DNA from: Paulinella micropora
Lineage: Eukaryota; Cercozoa; Imbricatea; Euglyphida; Paulinellidae
DNA length: 64,000 nt
Direction of reading: 5' to 3'
NCBI GenBank assembly: GCA_019918135.1
Contig: WBZZ01002099.1
Span: 15,001-79,000 of the forward strand
Numbering within the stretch: position 1 is the first letter of the stretch; the number at the start of each line of letters is the position of its first letter. The notes under the pieces were generated by a model. That model had not been told where the DNA came from, searched no databases, and saw only the letters and a list, made by a program, of their open reading frames with translations. The position numbers were made by a program, and so were the translations under genes. Below are positions 10,723-24,053 of this stretch, piece by piece.

Positions 10723-10871
10723 TGTCCTACAGTAGATACTTTATTGAGAAAGGGCGCCAAGGGACGGCCCGATTATATACTAGGCCGGACATACGTAATG
10801 GCTCTAACGACACACATTACATATGCCGGCCCATACTGACTATCCGGTTAATTATATTAATAGGTCTAACA
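10723..10871 (-). repeat. Short LTR, right copy (5' LTR of copia-like element A)
   Basis: Matches 226-379 with a few substitutions and one short deletion. Minus-strand ends are TG...CA and a CAATAAA is present. The interior just below 10723 shows no obvious tRNA primer site beginning TGG. Confidence 0.6.
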
Positions 10872-12850
10872 TGGAGTTCGGCAATATAGCAACACTGTAA
10901 TTAATACTATCACCTTATTATGTAATTCACACCATTCGCACGAATAATGACCACCACGTAATATGAAGATACATACAGGTATATGTCAACGCAATATACG
11001 TAATGTATGTTCACCCCAGTGTCACTAGCACAACCAATCAAACAAATGATGAGTACAACAAACAATCAATATTATGTTTTTAGGTCGTGTTAGTGAAGTC
11101 TAAATTGGAGGTAACTATAACTTTTCGAGTTTTTAACATTTTTTATCGCCCTTTTTTGTTGCAAAGATCACGATGTGATCTGGTTTACATTTAAAAAAAA
11201 AATCATTTGAAATCATCGAGTCAAATTTTATAACGATTAAAGGTTTTGTGTTTTGTTTATTTAAAAAGGTTATTGGGCAAAGTTTGACCATAATTCACCA
11301 TAATTTGGTGCGGACCAATATCGAGGCTAAGCTTTCTGAATCTGCAGCCCTTTTGAAAAAATGAGCAGTACTTCAAAGGCCTTAGTTTCCTGGATTTTGG
11401 TAGCTTTTTCACCATTTTTTAGGAAAAAAAATCCCGGGAACTCAGTCATTTTTTGTGGCGGGTGTCGGGGCCGGCGGGTCTAGGAAAAGATGCCAGATGA
11501 AAGTGTTCCTTGAGTGCATCAGCTATCTTTTACCACAAAGCATGTTAAAGCTATCCAAGTATATACATAGTAACATTGAGTGTTTTTGATTACTTGTACA
11601 AAATATCTCTTGATACTTTTACTTGTAGGCTACAAACCAGCTAAGAGAAAATCACCTAATTTTTTGTCGAAACACGAAAATCTCAAATTTCGTAGTTTGA
11701 GTATTATTTCTCGCACAGATGAATAGGTGAATCGTTTTTTACTATCATTAAACGACTATCATTAAACGTATGTCTCCAACTTTGTGTTATTTGTAAATGT
11801 CTGTGGAAGGCAAAAACTCAAAATCACAAAACCAGCATTTTTTCTGGTTTTGGGAACATATACATCTTAGTATTCATCCGTTTTAAGACTTTTAAATATT
11901 GGAATCATCTTTTATTATCATAAACTAAAGCTACCAAAGGATTTTTGTTTATTTTGCCTAGAAGCTACAAACCAAAAAGTGGGTTTTCACAACTTCACCT
12001 GTCTGACCTACACATGGCTGTACATTTTTTCCTGGACCTTGCTCCTACAGTTTTTTTAGTGTTATCATGTCTCACTGACATATACATACGATAGATACAA
12101 AAATATTGAAATAGGGATGTGTCTGCTTCATTCCTGGAGGCATGCAAGTCCAAGATGTTGGAATGTCAAAAAAGTTTTGATCAGTGTTCTTTTGGATTTT
12201 GTGTGATTTTCCAACAAAAACTACGTAGAATTTTGAAGGTATAGTGTTTTAGGACTCCCCCAACCTATTTAGGAGCTGTAGGACCGTCAATTGTTTTAGA
12301 AATAAAATTTTATTTACTTGTTCAGCAGCCCTTAAGGGACTGTTTTCCGGTCGACTCTGTGTGTCTCAGAGATGTTGAAATTTTCTCAAAATTCGATCAA
12401 ATTTTTTTCGAGATGCATTGTAAAACGTTCGATAGTTCCAAAGCTAAGAAAATAACAAGCAAAAACAGATTCTTTAATCGTAATCGTGCTTGCAAACCAT
12501 TTTTTTACCACATTGAATCAGCAAAAAAATTACGGCCCGACCTGTCTTTTTGACAAAGTTTCCGAAAAATTTTCCACAAGAAATGGTGACTTTTTTACGG
12601 GGGGGGGGGGTAAAAATATGTCTTCCTCAAATGTGAGCATGTCTCCTCCACCAAACATAGAAATAACTCACACATATTGCAGCAACAACCACGACGATAA
12701 TGCAATTCATAATCGCAAACTGCCCAAAGCAAACACACATATGTAAATATGATCACCCACAATAGGTATCTCCCCTAACTCCTTAAAAGCTTATTCACTA
12801 TGTAAAGGAAAGAAAATGAACTGAGCAATACAAAATAAAAGTAATCAAGG
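10872..12850. other. AT-rich non-coding DNA
   Basis: No supported gene on either strand; only short chance frames. It has many A/T runs, a 14-bp tandem repeat (ACTATCATTAAACG twice near 11745-11772) and a run of 12 G at 12599-12610 flanked by T6AC and TA5. Confidence 0.6.
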
Positions 12851-13967
12851 GGAAAATTGCCGTTCCACAAATTTAACGCATGACCCGCCCCAGGAGGGCG
12901 ACCCACCGTCCAGCCTTACATGGAACTCCCCCGGCCCCGCCGCCCGGCTCCATGATTCAACGCTCATGAACACTCCCGAAACTTAGCGTCCAAGGAGCTC
13001 GCCACCGCGCCGCCATCTGCCCAGTGTGGCGCCTACCGCCGTAGCGACATTAGACCAACAGCGAAGCTCCACCGTCCTCCCGCGCCTACCCGGCGCGACA
13101 CACTGCTAGGTCATAACGACCAACTCCTGGCCTACATCGGCCACCACTACCGACAAACATACGCCTTTTGCCTCGGCCCGCAGCCAACTGATCCAGAACA
13201 TCCGGCCGACCAGCAACGCCACGTGCACCAAAAGCCATGGGCTCATCATACTGCCCTCACCCTCTGCTGACGATCGAATTTGAAATATTAGCAACCCCCC
13301 CTTGATGGAGGGAGAAGAAAGACTCCGTCGCGCTCCGACCATCACCAAGCATAAAAGGTTCCACATTGCCGGAAGAATAGGCCGCGCCAAAACCAAACCG
13401 AAGGCACAACCAAGTCAAAGCTCCAAAATGTCCCATTGCCAAATCCACGCTGCCGCACAAAACCGATTCCAAAGAACACAACTGCCGGAGTAACACAACC
13501 GATCCAGCCAACCTGCCGAAGCCCGAAAGCCAAATGTCCGTGTCCTTCATCCCTTCCTCCTGAATGAGGGGAAATAACCGCCGCCGAAAGCGACTCCAAC
13601 CATTTCACTGTGGCTCCTGCCACCAACAGCTCTGAACCAAACGTCGCACACCAGACCGTCCACCATGCTCCACAACCGGGGTCACCACCGCCTGTTGAAA
13701 CTAACTCAGACGGAAACCACCGCAGACGAACCAAAACAAAGTAGCGGTGTCCGGCGCCATCCTCCCCCACGCTCGCTGCAGAGCTCCCACGATTCTGTGG
13801 CTCACACCACAACATGTACAGCAGGTGCAACATGTGCCTCGCCTAAAACTGCAAACTGAAGGACGAATTTCATCACCCGACAACACAGACAAAGAACGAG
13901 TAGGAGGGGAGGCGGCCTGATTTGGGGTCTGTCCCGAAGACAGGCCCACCGATGAACTGTTACATTC
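12850..13967. other. GC-rich block of unknown origin, left part
   Basis: Base composition changes sharply from AT-rich to GC-rich near 12,870. Several overlapping frames of 60-160 codons exist on both strands but none resembles a known protein. The block ends at G1, and similar GC-rich sequence resumes just past G1 at 24304-24490, so this was one unit split by the insertion. Near its right end (about 13915-13960) is a short hairpin-containing motif also found at 28144-28183. Confidence 0.5.
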
Positions 13968-14923
13968 CCCGAAGATAGCAATAAAAAGTCGGTAATACAA
14001 CCAGACACAAATCCCAAAAGAGAATGATGTCTCGTTATATTAGCTCAGTGAAACCGAAAAGAAAACGGCAACAGACCAAGGTTAAAATGGCATTAGGTCA
14101 AATCCGGCCAAACGATATTGAAAATAATGGGAAAAAACTAGGTGCACCTGACAGCAGAAAAAGGGTACTTTTTACCGGCTATCCGGGGGGTGATGCCTAC
14201 AGTACCCCTTCCCGTTTTTATGACGGAAATATACAATTTTTTCGTCATATAATTGCTGATTTCCTTTCTGCACAAACGTTACGGGGTGTCGCAACTAAGT
14301 TCATTAACCCACAGATAGACGGTGCAGTGGATATATAAAACGCATACGCCAGACACGAGTCAACTATAAATCTCCAGCCTCGTTTTTGTAAATAAAACTC
14401 CTCCTTCCACACTTGTTGTCCCCCCCGTAACTTAATTCTGAGGCAGTATGTCAAGAACAAATAGTATTACTATTGCAATCAAAGCAGCGTTATAATTTTT
14501 CTCCTTCTCCAAAAACACTTCCGATCAGTAAATACATTGTCTTTTAATAACATACCCTTGTATTCAATCGGTTACCTTAATATAGTACTAGGGGGCCAGA
14601 CCTAATAACTATATCCAAAGCCGGGGTGAGTGAGCCCGACCATGCGATATGCCGACACAAGTAGAGACGGACCGTGCTGGTATGACGATAAGTATATCCA
14701 AAGAAAAAAATTTAATATGTCTACTATGAGTACATTTTTTGAGAACATCACCCTGGATACTTGAAGCAGGGTCGTACCAGGAACACCATCGCTAAACTCA
14801 CAAGCGATCCCCTTATACGGTGTCGTATCCATTTGCCGATTGACCCTCGCACTCATATGTTGCGATAAAAATGCCAAGTAACAACAATGGTATAAAAACA
14901 TTTTAATAAGACATGATCTGACA
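13968..14923 (-). repeat. 3' LTR of G1
   Basis: 956 bp, collinear with the 5' LTR of G3 (44962-45932) on the opposite strand. Minus-strand termini are TGTCAG and TGTAACA. Two bases (CT) are missing near 13988 relative to the other copies. An opposite-strand frame at 14024-14338 is not kept open in other copies, so I do not treat it as a gene. Confidence 0.92.
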
Positions 14924-14992
14924 TGGGCACTATGAGATTAATCCACATGCAGCTTTCAATGTCCGACGCGTGATAAAAGAAAAAAATGTCAC

Positions 14993-17312
14993 TTACTGCC
15001 TTCGTCGCCTTGCGCGAACCCCTTTGCCAGGTGGCGGGCCGCCAACAAAAGTCAAGTCAAACTTCGACTCCTCCAGAATGTCCCATATTTTGTTAGGGAT
15101 GGCGCCCAAAGATAAGTCAAAAGGAATGTCAAGCACTCCTCTAGGCAGTGACTGAATAGTCCACGCAGTGTGGTCTTTGTCTCGAAGGGTAATAGTATCA
15201 TCCCATGTCTCGAGATTTTTCGCGTCTTTGTACACCGGTAAATATTGTCTAGCTTTTGGATCCTCAACAGGGTCCATGCTTCTCCAAAAATGGAGTACCG
15301 GTTGTATCGTTTTTGCTGCTAATGATCTCTTCGATGTCCGTGCTGCCCGTGTAGTCTGCGGGACCGCCACAGCTCGCATGAGATAAAGATCTGAGAGAGT
15401 GTCATCGGCAACATGAGATTCTGCCGGTCTCAACAGATAAAAAGCGTCTCGGACCCACTTGATGGCCGCAATCGCCTCTCCTTCCTTCCATCGCACATGT
15501 CGAATGTCCACATTACCCGCGTTCGGGTTAGTGTCCTTCTCCCCTCCTCCTCCATGGACATCCGTCGCTCGCGTCGACCTTGCCACCTTCCTCGGTTGGT
15601 CGAAGATGAGATCGTTTTGCGCTCTCCTCCTCTGCGCCTCCGTGAACTTCTCCTTCGTACCGCCGCGGACTATGGGGGCTTTAGACCGAGTCCCCGCCGC
15701 GCTTTTGCGGTTTGAGTCTTCCTTACTCTCCTTCTCGGTCTCCTCCTTCTCCGTGACAGGTGCCCGATAGGCATTCTCCTCCTCTAAGGTATCCTCCTTC
15801 TGTATAGGCGGTACCTCTTTGAAGTCCTCCTTCATCCGTTTCAACGCCTCCTCAACGGATTCATCCTCAAGTAAGAAGGGGTCATATTTGATCAGCCTTC
15901 GAACATTCACAATCTGCACCTTCCCTCTACCCCTGATCTTATAATTCAGAGGTCCCATCTGTTCCATGATCTGGCATGGTCCTTTCCAGTGGGTAAACAG
16001 CTTAGAGCAACCCCCTTAGGGACTTGAGGATGGTACAAGAGTACAATATCCCCAACCTGGAAACGGACTTGATCTAAGTGCGCTTGTCGCACTCCTTGTG
16101 CGTCAGTCTTTCTGCGCTCCGCCTCCCTGTGCGCCGCAACTATTTGTTCCACCTCCATCTTCGCTCTTAGTCTCATCCCGAACAACTCATCCTCATCTGC
16201 CCAAGTGTCTTTTGGATGCAGAAGTGAGGTTGGGATATTAGGCTCTCGGCCGTAAACCAATTAATATGCCGAGACTGAGCTCCTGGCTCCTCCTAATGCC
16301 GATGAGGGTAGACAGTTCATTGCAAACGCAAATGAAGGTGCTGCCTCCACCCAGGCTCTCTGATTCTCCTTCTTCATACATTACATCTTAAGCGAGGCTT
16401 TGAGAGGTCTATGTACCCGCTCGATCTTGCCATTCGCTCTCGGGTTATAGGCAGTAACATATTGCCATTTCATCCCGTAGTACTTAGATAGTCTGTCGAT
16501 GACTTCATTATTAAAGTCAGAACCTCGATCAGAACATATCTTTCTAGGCACTCCGATCTGCGAGACGATCCTATCGATCAGAGCCTCCGCAGTTGTCTTG
16601 CCTGTAGCGTCCTTAACAGGAACAACCCAGACATAATTGGTGGCTCGATCTATTGCGGTAAGAAGGTATCTGTACCCTTCTGCCGATTCGGGGAAAGGTC
16701 CCACATGATCGATGTGTAAAAATTCAAACATCCCGGCGTGTAACGGGAATGTACCGATCAGGCCAAAGTTCGCCTTCAGCGGTGTCTTTGTGGTTTTGCA
16801 TGGGATGCATGCGTCCACTTCCCTGTCTATCTCCTCCTTCATCCCTTTCCACCAAAATCGCCTCGCTATGAACCAATGAGTTCTTTGTCGACCCGGATGT
16901 GCCAGTAAGGGCAGTTATGGGCTGCGACATATATAAAGCGCCTCAACTTCTCTGGTACCCAGAGAGTCCATTTGTCAGGCTGTGATGCAAATTTGCCATG
17001 CTGGCCCTTGTACCACAATAGCCCATCTCTCCACGCCATCTCCTTCATCTGATCTTTGATCTGTGGCGTCTCGTTAAGCTCATTAGGGTTCTTGTATAAC
17101 GTTATGAGCTCCTTGAACTCCGGATCCGTCGCCTGTTGCTGCCTCCACGCGGTAGGCGAGGCGATATGAATAGTACCGTCCTCCAACCTTACTCCTACCC
17201 TTTCCGGGTCTTCATCAAGCTCGCTTCGATTTTCCTGTGGAGGTTCAGTACAGACCTCAGTCGTCTCCTCCTCTTCTTTTATATTCGCCTTCGCGTTCTC
17301 GTATAAGACCAC
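14993..17312 (-). pseudogene. Integrase and C-terminal extension of Pol, G1
   Basis: Frames 17312-16866, 16842-16381, 16260-15946 and 15967-14993 make up the zinc region, the catalytic core (H-I-D-H-V-G, C-S-D-R-G-S-D, N-G-K-I-E), a GPY/F-like region (H-W-K-G-P-Y in family members) and a roughly 250-residue extension ending in R-A-R-R-R-R-Q. Breaks shared with G3 are a frame change near 17300, one near 16900, TAA at the end of the core (about 16381) and TAA just before V-Y-G-R-E-P (about 16261). Private to G1 is a 1-nt deletion near 16005 in the K-G-V-S-S block. Confidence 0.88.
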
Positions 17313-20300
17313 TCAGCGTCTTCGAGAACATGCGCCTCACAGCATATGCCATGCTCCGGGCCTTGAGGACTATATCGTAGACCCGTGCGGTCATAACGAA
17401 CGCCTCTTGCCATCTGCATCGCCTCTATGTGGCTCACCTCGTATATCTTGTCCGTGGACAGGTCCATCATCTCCACTGATGATACGAGAGCCGACACCTC
17501 CGACTGAAACTCTAGCCTGGAAAGGCTATCAGCGACTACGTTTCGCTTTCCATCGTGAAATTGAAACATGACAAGAAAGCTTGCCACCGCGCCAAACGGC
17601 CGGTTTGTTCATGATTCATCAACCAAAGAAGGTTGTGATGATCGGTCCTAACCATGAATAGAGGTCCTCCCCACAAGTATTCTCTGAGCCTCTTGAGAGC
17701 CCATACTACTGCCAACGCCTCCCTCTGTCGCGTGCAGTAATTTCGCTCCGCCGCACACAGCTTTCTACTAATAAACATGATCGGGCGCAACTTTTTCTCC
17801 TCATCTTCTTGTTGCAGCACCGCGCCAATCGCAAACTTAGATGCATCCGTGTCGACTACGAACGGTTTCGTAAAGTCGGGCATCATAAGTACTAATCCGC
17901 CGTCCTTGGGATCTTTATAAATGATATCTTTGAGCGTATCAAACGCCTGCAAAGCCTCCTCATCCCACTTCTCAAAGTCTCCAAAATCAATCATCTTCTC
18001 CAGCTTAGCCCGAGTTGCACCCCAATCGGGTATGAACTGGCTGTAGTACTGTGCCATCGCAAGAAAAGAGTGTAACTCCGTGCGATTCTTTGGCAACTGT
18101 CTACTCATGATCTCCTCCCTCTTTTCGCGCGATATCGAGACCCTATTATGAGAAATCTCGTAACCCAAATACGTCACACTTGTCCTGGCAAGCTGACATT
18201 TCTTTAGGTTGTATTTCAGGCCAAAAGCTCCGATGCGCCTGAAGACATCTGACAAGTGATCGATATGCTCTTCCATTGTGTTAGAGTATACGATGATGTC
18301 ATCGATGTAACAAAATGCATGTTCTCCCGCCTTCTGTCCTCTCCTTCTCATAAAACCATCCTCCGACTGGTCGTCATATTGACCGCTCAACATCTTCTGC
18401 ATCGCCTTCTGAAAGAGCCCCGGGGCCTGTTTGAATCCCATTGGAAGCACCTTCCACTGGTATATTTCCATACCCACAACGAATGCAGTCAGCCATCTGG
18501 ATTTCTCGTCCAGTGGTATCTGCCAGAAGCCGTTCTTAAGGTCAATGACCGAATAGAATTTAGCATTCCGCAGCACCCTTCTGCCTTCTTCTAAGGTCGG
18601 CAGAGGATTTCTCTCTTCCTCTAGCACCTTATTCACACGGGCATAATTGATCGTCAAGCGCCATTCTCCTCCTGGCTTAGGGACGATTTTCGGTTGAGAG
18701 ACAATTGGAGATGTAGATCTCTCAATAAAGTCCTCATCGAGCAACTGTCTCACATTCTCCTCCGCTATTTTTGCCTCATGTATGCTCAAATTTGCCCTCC
18801 GTGGTGCCGGAGATGGCTCCGCACCCGGTATCTTGTAAATGACAGCAGTGAAGTCATCCGACTTTACACCACCTGCCCGAGGAGGGTCGAAAATTTCTCT
18901 GTACGCCTCCATCTTAGCTTTGAGAAACGCCTTCTCTCTCTCCGAACCCACTCCTTCTAAAATTTTCCGCGCCGCCGCTTGGAAATCTTCCTCCGACATC
19001 TTCTTATGCTCCTTGAGGGGCGCTAAGTCCTCCTCCAAACTCAAATCTTCCTCGGACAAATCGTCTAGTCCCGTTCTTTCATACGTGACTGTGTCCGGCT
19101 CATCATCATGACCCAGCCCGACAAGCATATCAATAAGGTTCGCGTATTGTATCGGAGCCTTACGGGTGTAGAAACCATCAAAGCATGTGAAAGCTTGAGG
19201 TATCAATTTCAACTTGTCCTGGGCTCTGAGCTTTTGCTTGTATGCACTGCTCTGCTCCCGAGACCCGAGTCGACAAGCCACCACTAACTGTTGCTTGCGA
19301 GAAGGAACAGATATAGGATGATCAATAAGCCGGTCCCTTATCTCCTGTGCCCAGATCGCCTTCTCATTGTATGGCAGAATGACAGTATACGGCTTGTTAC
19401 TCTCAAATAGAGTCCGTAGACACTTTTTCACTTCAGTTAATGAGCGCGGCCAGTAGGCACATCGCCCCAAAAGTTCGTGATAAAAGTTTTAATGTCATCC
19501 GCTGGAGTATCGGGGATACGCCCCTTCCTCCTTGGCACAAACGCCTCTCTCTTCTCATCTGACACCTTCGCATGGTAACAGTAGCCATTAGTAATATGGA
19601 CATCTGCCCCGCAACCTTCTGCGAATCTGGCCAACGACGGGCACTGTTTCGCAACACATATTATCTCCTCATTACGCGCTACGACTAAGTCATCAATAGA
19701 CTTTCTGTCCCATGCGGGAATCGTAACCGTATACGCCTGCATCTCCGTCTCCCAATTGTCGGTCCAGGTCAGTTCCTCCGGCACTGTGACATAGGGGTGT
19801 ACATAGGCTTCAGTTGCCTCATGTACGAAGGCCAACTTTTTCCTCTCCGTTGCTAGACTCAGCTCAAAAGCCTCGTATGAGTCAGTAGCAGTCATCGGAT
19901 TAATATCCTCCTCCTCTCCATTCTTCACTCCATAAATCACCCGCCGTGCGGCGCAATCGATCACATCCCCCATCGTAGCCAATTGGTCATACGACAGCAG
20001 GATTGAACCGTGGTAATCGGGGACAACATAGAGGTCCGCACGATATACTCGACCGGATTTCAATTTGAAAATTAATGTGACGATGCCCGTAATTTCCGTA
20101 CGGCTGCCTACCCCTTTTAGGGTCCCCTTTGTTTTTCTAATGTTTTTGTCCACCCATGTCCGGTGACTATTCAAAAACTTCTGGCCGACAATATTAATAT
20201 TCGCCATCGTATCATTACCAACTTTTAATGTGGTTTGTAAAGTTTCACAAAAGAGGTCAGTGTAGCATAGCGCGTCTGGTCTATGTAAACTAGCCGCTAG

Positions 20301-20789
20301 CACATGAATTTTTCGTTCTAGGGTTTTGAGTCTAAGCTCAAGTTCCTCGTCCTCTTCTCGTTCTCCCCCCTTTTCCGCCAACTTAACTTCTTGAGTCTCC
20401 GGGGCTTCCGGTATCTCGAGTGTCTTTTGGACAGAGTCTGGTACACCGAGTGTACTCGTGTCTATAGCAGAGACTATTGAGTCCTTTGGCGGGGGTACGG
20501 TCCGCTGCTTCTTCGTAGGAGGAGACCTAGCCTTTGGTTTCGGCTTCCTCTCCTCCATCGCCTTCTTCGCCTTCCTATTCGCATCATTTGTCATTTTAGC
20601 TCTCGAAGGATGAACTAGCAAGTGCTTACCTTGAGGCTTGTGAGGCTGTGTGCCTTCACCTTCACGTCTGGGAGGAACGGAACCGTTCGTATCCTGTTCA
20701 TCAACAGTAGGCATAACTGTGACTGTCGGATTAAAAAGAACAGTTTTTATCTCCTTCTCTCTCTTCTTTTCCTCTCTCTTCTCCTCCCG
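17279..20789 (-). pseudogene. Protease, reverse transcriptase and RNase H of G1
   Basis: The protease frame (20714-19437) has D-T-M-A at 20213-20202 and the I-L-L-S-Y-D-Q-L ... V-I-D-C-A-A-R-R block. The RT frame (19470-17536) has Y-I-D-D at 18309-18298, then RNase H residues D-T-D-A-S, R-E-A-L-A-V and T-D-H-H. A 1-nt frame change shared with G3 lies near 19450. G1 alone lacks 13 nt near 17551 just after N-F-T-M, ending that frame early. The pol frame is in phase with gag through UGA at 20792-20790. Confidence 0.9.
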
Positions 20790-20792
20790 TCA
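20790..20792 (-). promoter_or_regulatory. UGA between gag and pol of G1, candidate readthrough site
   Basis: The gag stop reads UGA-CGG on the minus strand; the same frame continues open for 25 codons to the first pol ATG (20714) and beyond. UGA followed by CGG is a known leaky context in some plant RNA viruses. Same arrangement as in G3. Confidence 0.6.
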
Positions 20793-23294
20793 GTCTACGA
20801 CGACAACACGCTCACCTGAGCCGGTGTCTTCGTCTTGACGTCCCCCCTCCGTAGCGGTATAAGCTTGCTGGGGGTAGTTGGAGCTGGAACTGGTGCTATA
20901 ATTCCAGTATCCGTGTCCTCTGGGAGGGCGCGCTGGGGTCCGTCCTCCCCTTCCACGAAAGCCTCGTCCTCGTGGTGCCGCCCCTCTTGGTGTCCCTTGG
21001 GATCCTCGTGACGATCCTCTCGTCTCTCCTCCTCCTCTAGTCGGCGCCTTTGATCGGCCCGATGTCTCTCTCTTCTCCCTTCTCTTCATTCTGTCAAGGA
21101 AGTAAATGATGGCCTCCCGGAACTCCGCATCCGAGACCATATTCGCATTCCACCTCCCCTCCTCCAACTCCTTCTTGTACATGGCGTACATGGTCTTTTT
21201 CATGCCTTCGAGCTCTCTAAGGAAAGATTTCGCTGCCTATCATCAAGAGAGTCGTGGCTGAAGAGGCAATTACCTACTCCTTTCTGTGCCTCATGCTTAC
21301 ACGCCATGTATGAAAAATAGCGGTAGCACGGCGTCGGCTCATCTCTCCCCCTCTTGAGACCTGCCGTTCGAGTTGCATGTGCTGCTTGAGCACCTCCAAC
21401 CCCCTGTGTCGCGGCACTGGAGAATGACTCGGTGGCCGTGTCCAATGCGGAACACGCGTCGAGCACCTCCTTGAACAGGTCGCCCGGCGGAGTAGCCGCT
21501 ACAGTCCTCTCGTATATATTCGTTTCTAAAAAATCCGCCGTCTTCACCGCCGTGAAGGTCGGACAGGACTGTATGATCCTTGCGAGCTTGCTCGGGTGTC
21601 GTGTACACAAAGCACTCAGGAAGTACAAATTGATAGACTTCCGGCTATAAAAGAGCCCGTACTTGGCGCTGACCTCAGTGAGGATCGCTGCCAACCTCGT
21701 GCCAATGCCCAGCCCTTCGTTCACCTCTTGAAAAATCTCAAACCCAATCAAAGTACCAGTGCACAGGTGCTGATACCCATGAGTTTTAAAGTATTGCAAG
21801 AGGACGGCAACTGGCACCGTGCATTGCAGGTCTGAGGCTGCTCTCCTAGCCGCCACCTCTACCGCTCTCATCGCCTTGTATTCCCCAACATCAAACCCTT
21901 GTGTGATGATTGATGGGTCCAACAAGGTGTACAACGCCTCATACTCCTGTGTTTCGTCCGTTGGATGCTGCTTCATACAAGCGTCAATTCTTCTGAGCTT
22001 GTCTCGAAGGTTCGCATCCGTCCTTCTGACTCGCTGTCTCTGCATACAGCGTCAGAGCAGTGGCATCGGACTTTGTATATTTTTGGAAGGCCTGTATGAT
22101 AGCCTGTCTGTCCTTTTTGTCATTACTGTTGACAATGACAGTGGTAGGCGCTGAGCTAGTCGCAGGGGCCGAAGGGGCTGTGTGGGCTGACGGGGCGGAG
22201 CGGCCCGAGGGAGCCATATAAGATCCAGAGGAATATTTCGGTCCCTTTGTTCCCGCCGCCTTGGCTAATGCAATCTTTGCCTCCATCTCCTTCTTTTCTT
22301 TCTCAGCCGCTAGGTCTTTGATATACAGCTCTTGGGCATGATGAAAAAAAGACAGGATCTCAGCTGCCTTCCGAAGGAACAAGGCCTTCTCCGCCAACTC
22401 CTTCTCTCCCGCTTTATTGGTGGGGTGGTGCGGCCGTCCCCTCCAAGATCGTATGATCCTTCGTGAAGACCCACCTCTTCCATGCGTCATCCTTCACCAA
22501 GGCCGCATGCAACTTCTTCATCCTCGTCACCCCTCCAGCTTCGCCTTCTATTTCCCTCAGGGCCGGGTGAAGGTCCCTGCCAAACTGGGTGTGTTGGAGT
22601 TTACCCAGGTCCACTAACTTGGCCTCCATAAGTTTCAGAGACACATCCATGACATTGATCTGTCCTTTTGGATTCCTGAACTTAAACTCCTTTTCCACTC
22701 TCTTTATTGAATCAATGTCCTGACCAGGGTCGAGCAACCTAGCCAGTGCTCTTGTGTTCCATGGCAGCACAGTCTTTCCAGTCTGGTACTCAAAGAGTAT
22801 AGCACACTCAAACACTGTCCATGAGAGGTCGAGTAGCTCCAGTAAAGACATATTGTCCTCAAATGAGACATGTTGCACCTGTAACTGTGCACCGTCGTCT
22901 CTGAGGAATTCTGCCAGAGGCAGAACTTGCCTTGGGAGAGGGTAACAGATGTCCTCCTTCTTCAAGGGTTGTCCCCATCGCATTTCTTGGGGAATGTATA
23001 GCCATTTATAGGCCTCATCCTTCCCTTTCTTCTCCTCAAACTCCTTCTTACTTAGTTTGCCATATTCGTCCACAAACCTCGCTTCCTCTCCTCCCTTCTC
23101 CTCCTCCTCGACTTCCTCTGCTCCTCCTGTGTCAAAGGAAGGCGCAGTAAAAAATTGATTCTCTGCTCCTCCTGTGTCAAAGGAAGGTGCCAGATCTCCT
23201 CCTTCTGCATGAGGGTCAACGAACTCCTCTTCGTTTCCTGGGGTTCGCTCACTCTCCCCCCTCCTTCCTGCCAGTCTTCAGACCTAGTAGACAT
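20790..23294 (-). pseudogene. Gag of G1 (family A)
   Basis: Start ATG at 23294, homologous to G3 gag. The zinc finger C-x8-C-x10-C-x3-H lies near 21331-21257, and a Gly/Arg-rich tail follows at about 21060-20920. Private breaks are one G missing from a G-run near 23260 (6 instead of 7 in G3) and a 2-nt deletion near 22015. The region around 22345, where G3 has a frameshift, is intact here. So each copy is broken at different places in gag but at the same places in pol. Confidence 0.85.
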
Positions 23295-24053
23295 GGACGC
23301 TGAAGGAATACGGATGAGACAGAGTTGTTTCTACCCCGTAATTGCTCTGTTCGTCTATGAGGAACGAATAGAGAGAAAAAACGAAAAGACAGTATAGAGA
23401 GAGAGCGTCCCACCTCTATGTCTTATGTGTTTTTTTTGTGAGAAAGAAGTAATCTGTACGACTTTCTCTGAAAGTTTGATCTCCTTCTCCACTCCTCTTT
23501 TCTTTTTCTCTTTTTGTTGTTGTCTCTGTTATGAGGTACGAGGACCTATGTACGGATAATGTCAAAGAGGCTAGAGAAGCACTCCTTGAGAAGTCGACTT
23601 GTCGTCTGACACTTGTTCAGACCTATTGTCGAAAGACAGTCAGAGATTTGCAAAAATACTCTGATGTGTGTGGTTTGAGAGGCAACAAAGTGCACAGACT
23701 TGAAAGGTAGAGTACTACGCTTGTGTCCTTCAAGTTTGTTTGTAACTGTGAGTGTTTGTTTGTACGTCTGTTGACCTACTCTGTCTCTGTCTCAAGAGAG
23801 AACAAAAGAACAGCTACGAGGTCTGGTGTCTGGCCTCCTTGTGAGGACACAGATACAGGCTGTGGTGAGGGTACTGAGACACCTACTCACAAACGCCTAG
23901 ACGTCTAGTTTTGCAAAAAGAGCTGTGTGGGGATGTGCTGGAGTATTTGTTTTTTGGAACACCTACTCAGAAGAGATAGGTCTGTCCAATTTTTCTTTCT
24001 GCTGTTCCAAAAACAAGCCAGAAAAGAAATCAGCCTTGTGCTGGTGACTCCAA
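23295..24053 (-). other. 5' leader of G1
   Basis: About 760 nt between the LTR end and gag, matching the leader of G3 (45933-46694). No supported gene. The base next to the LTR starts the motif TTGGAGTCACCAGCAC, the position of the tRNA primer site. Confidence 0.7.

Larger units (their letters stand above)
226..10871 (-). mobile_element. Degenerate Ty1/copia-like LTR retrotransposon (element A)
   Basis: Two direct repeats (226-379, 10723-10871) enclose, on the minus strand, gag, an aspartic protease with D-D-S-G-A, a GAG-pre-integrase zinc region, integrase, reverse transcriptase and RNase H. Protease-integrase-RT-RNase H is the order that defines Ty1/copia. The coding region changes frame many times and appears dead. 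At more than 10 kb it is long for the class, partly because about 2.7 kb lies between the end of RNase H (3128) and the left repeat, holding an STPR-like gene. Absence of a clear target duplication leaves open that the two repeats belong to different insertions. Confidence 0.6.

Noticed and set aside
13342..13833. 163-codon minus-strand gene in the GC-rich block
   Set aside because: Trp/Gly/Cys-rich with no domain, typical of chance frames in GC-rich DNA, and overlapped by several others.
14024..14338. 104-codon gene antisense in the gypsy LTR
   Set aside because: The frame differs between copies because of G-run length changes and is broken in family B; the similarity only reflects LTR homology.
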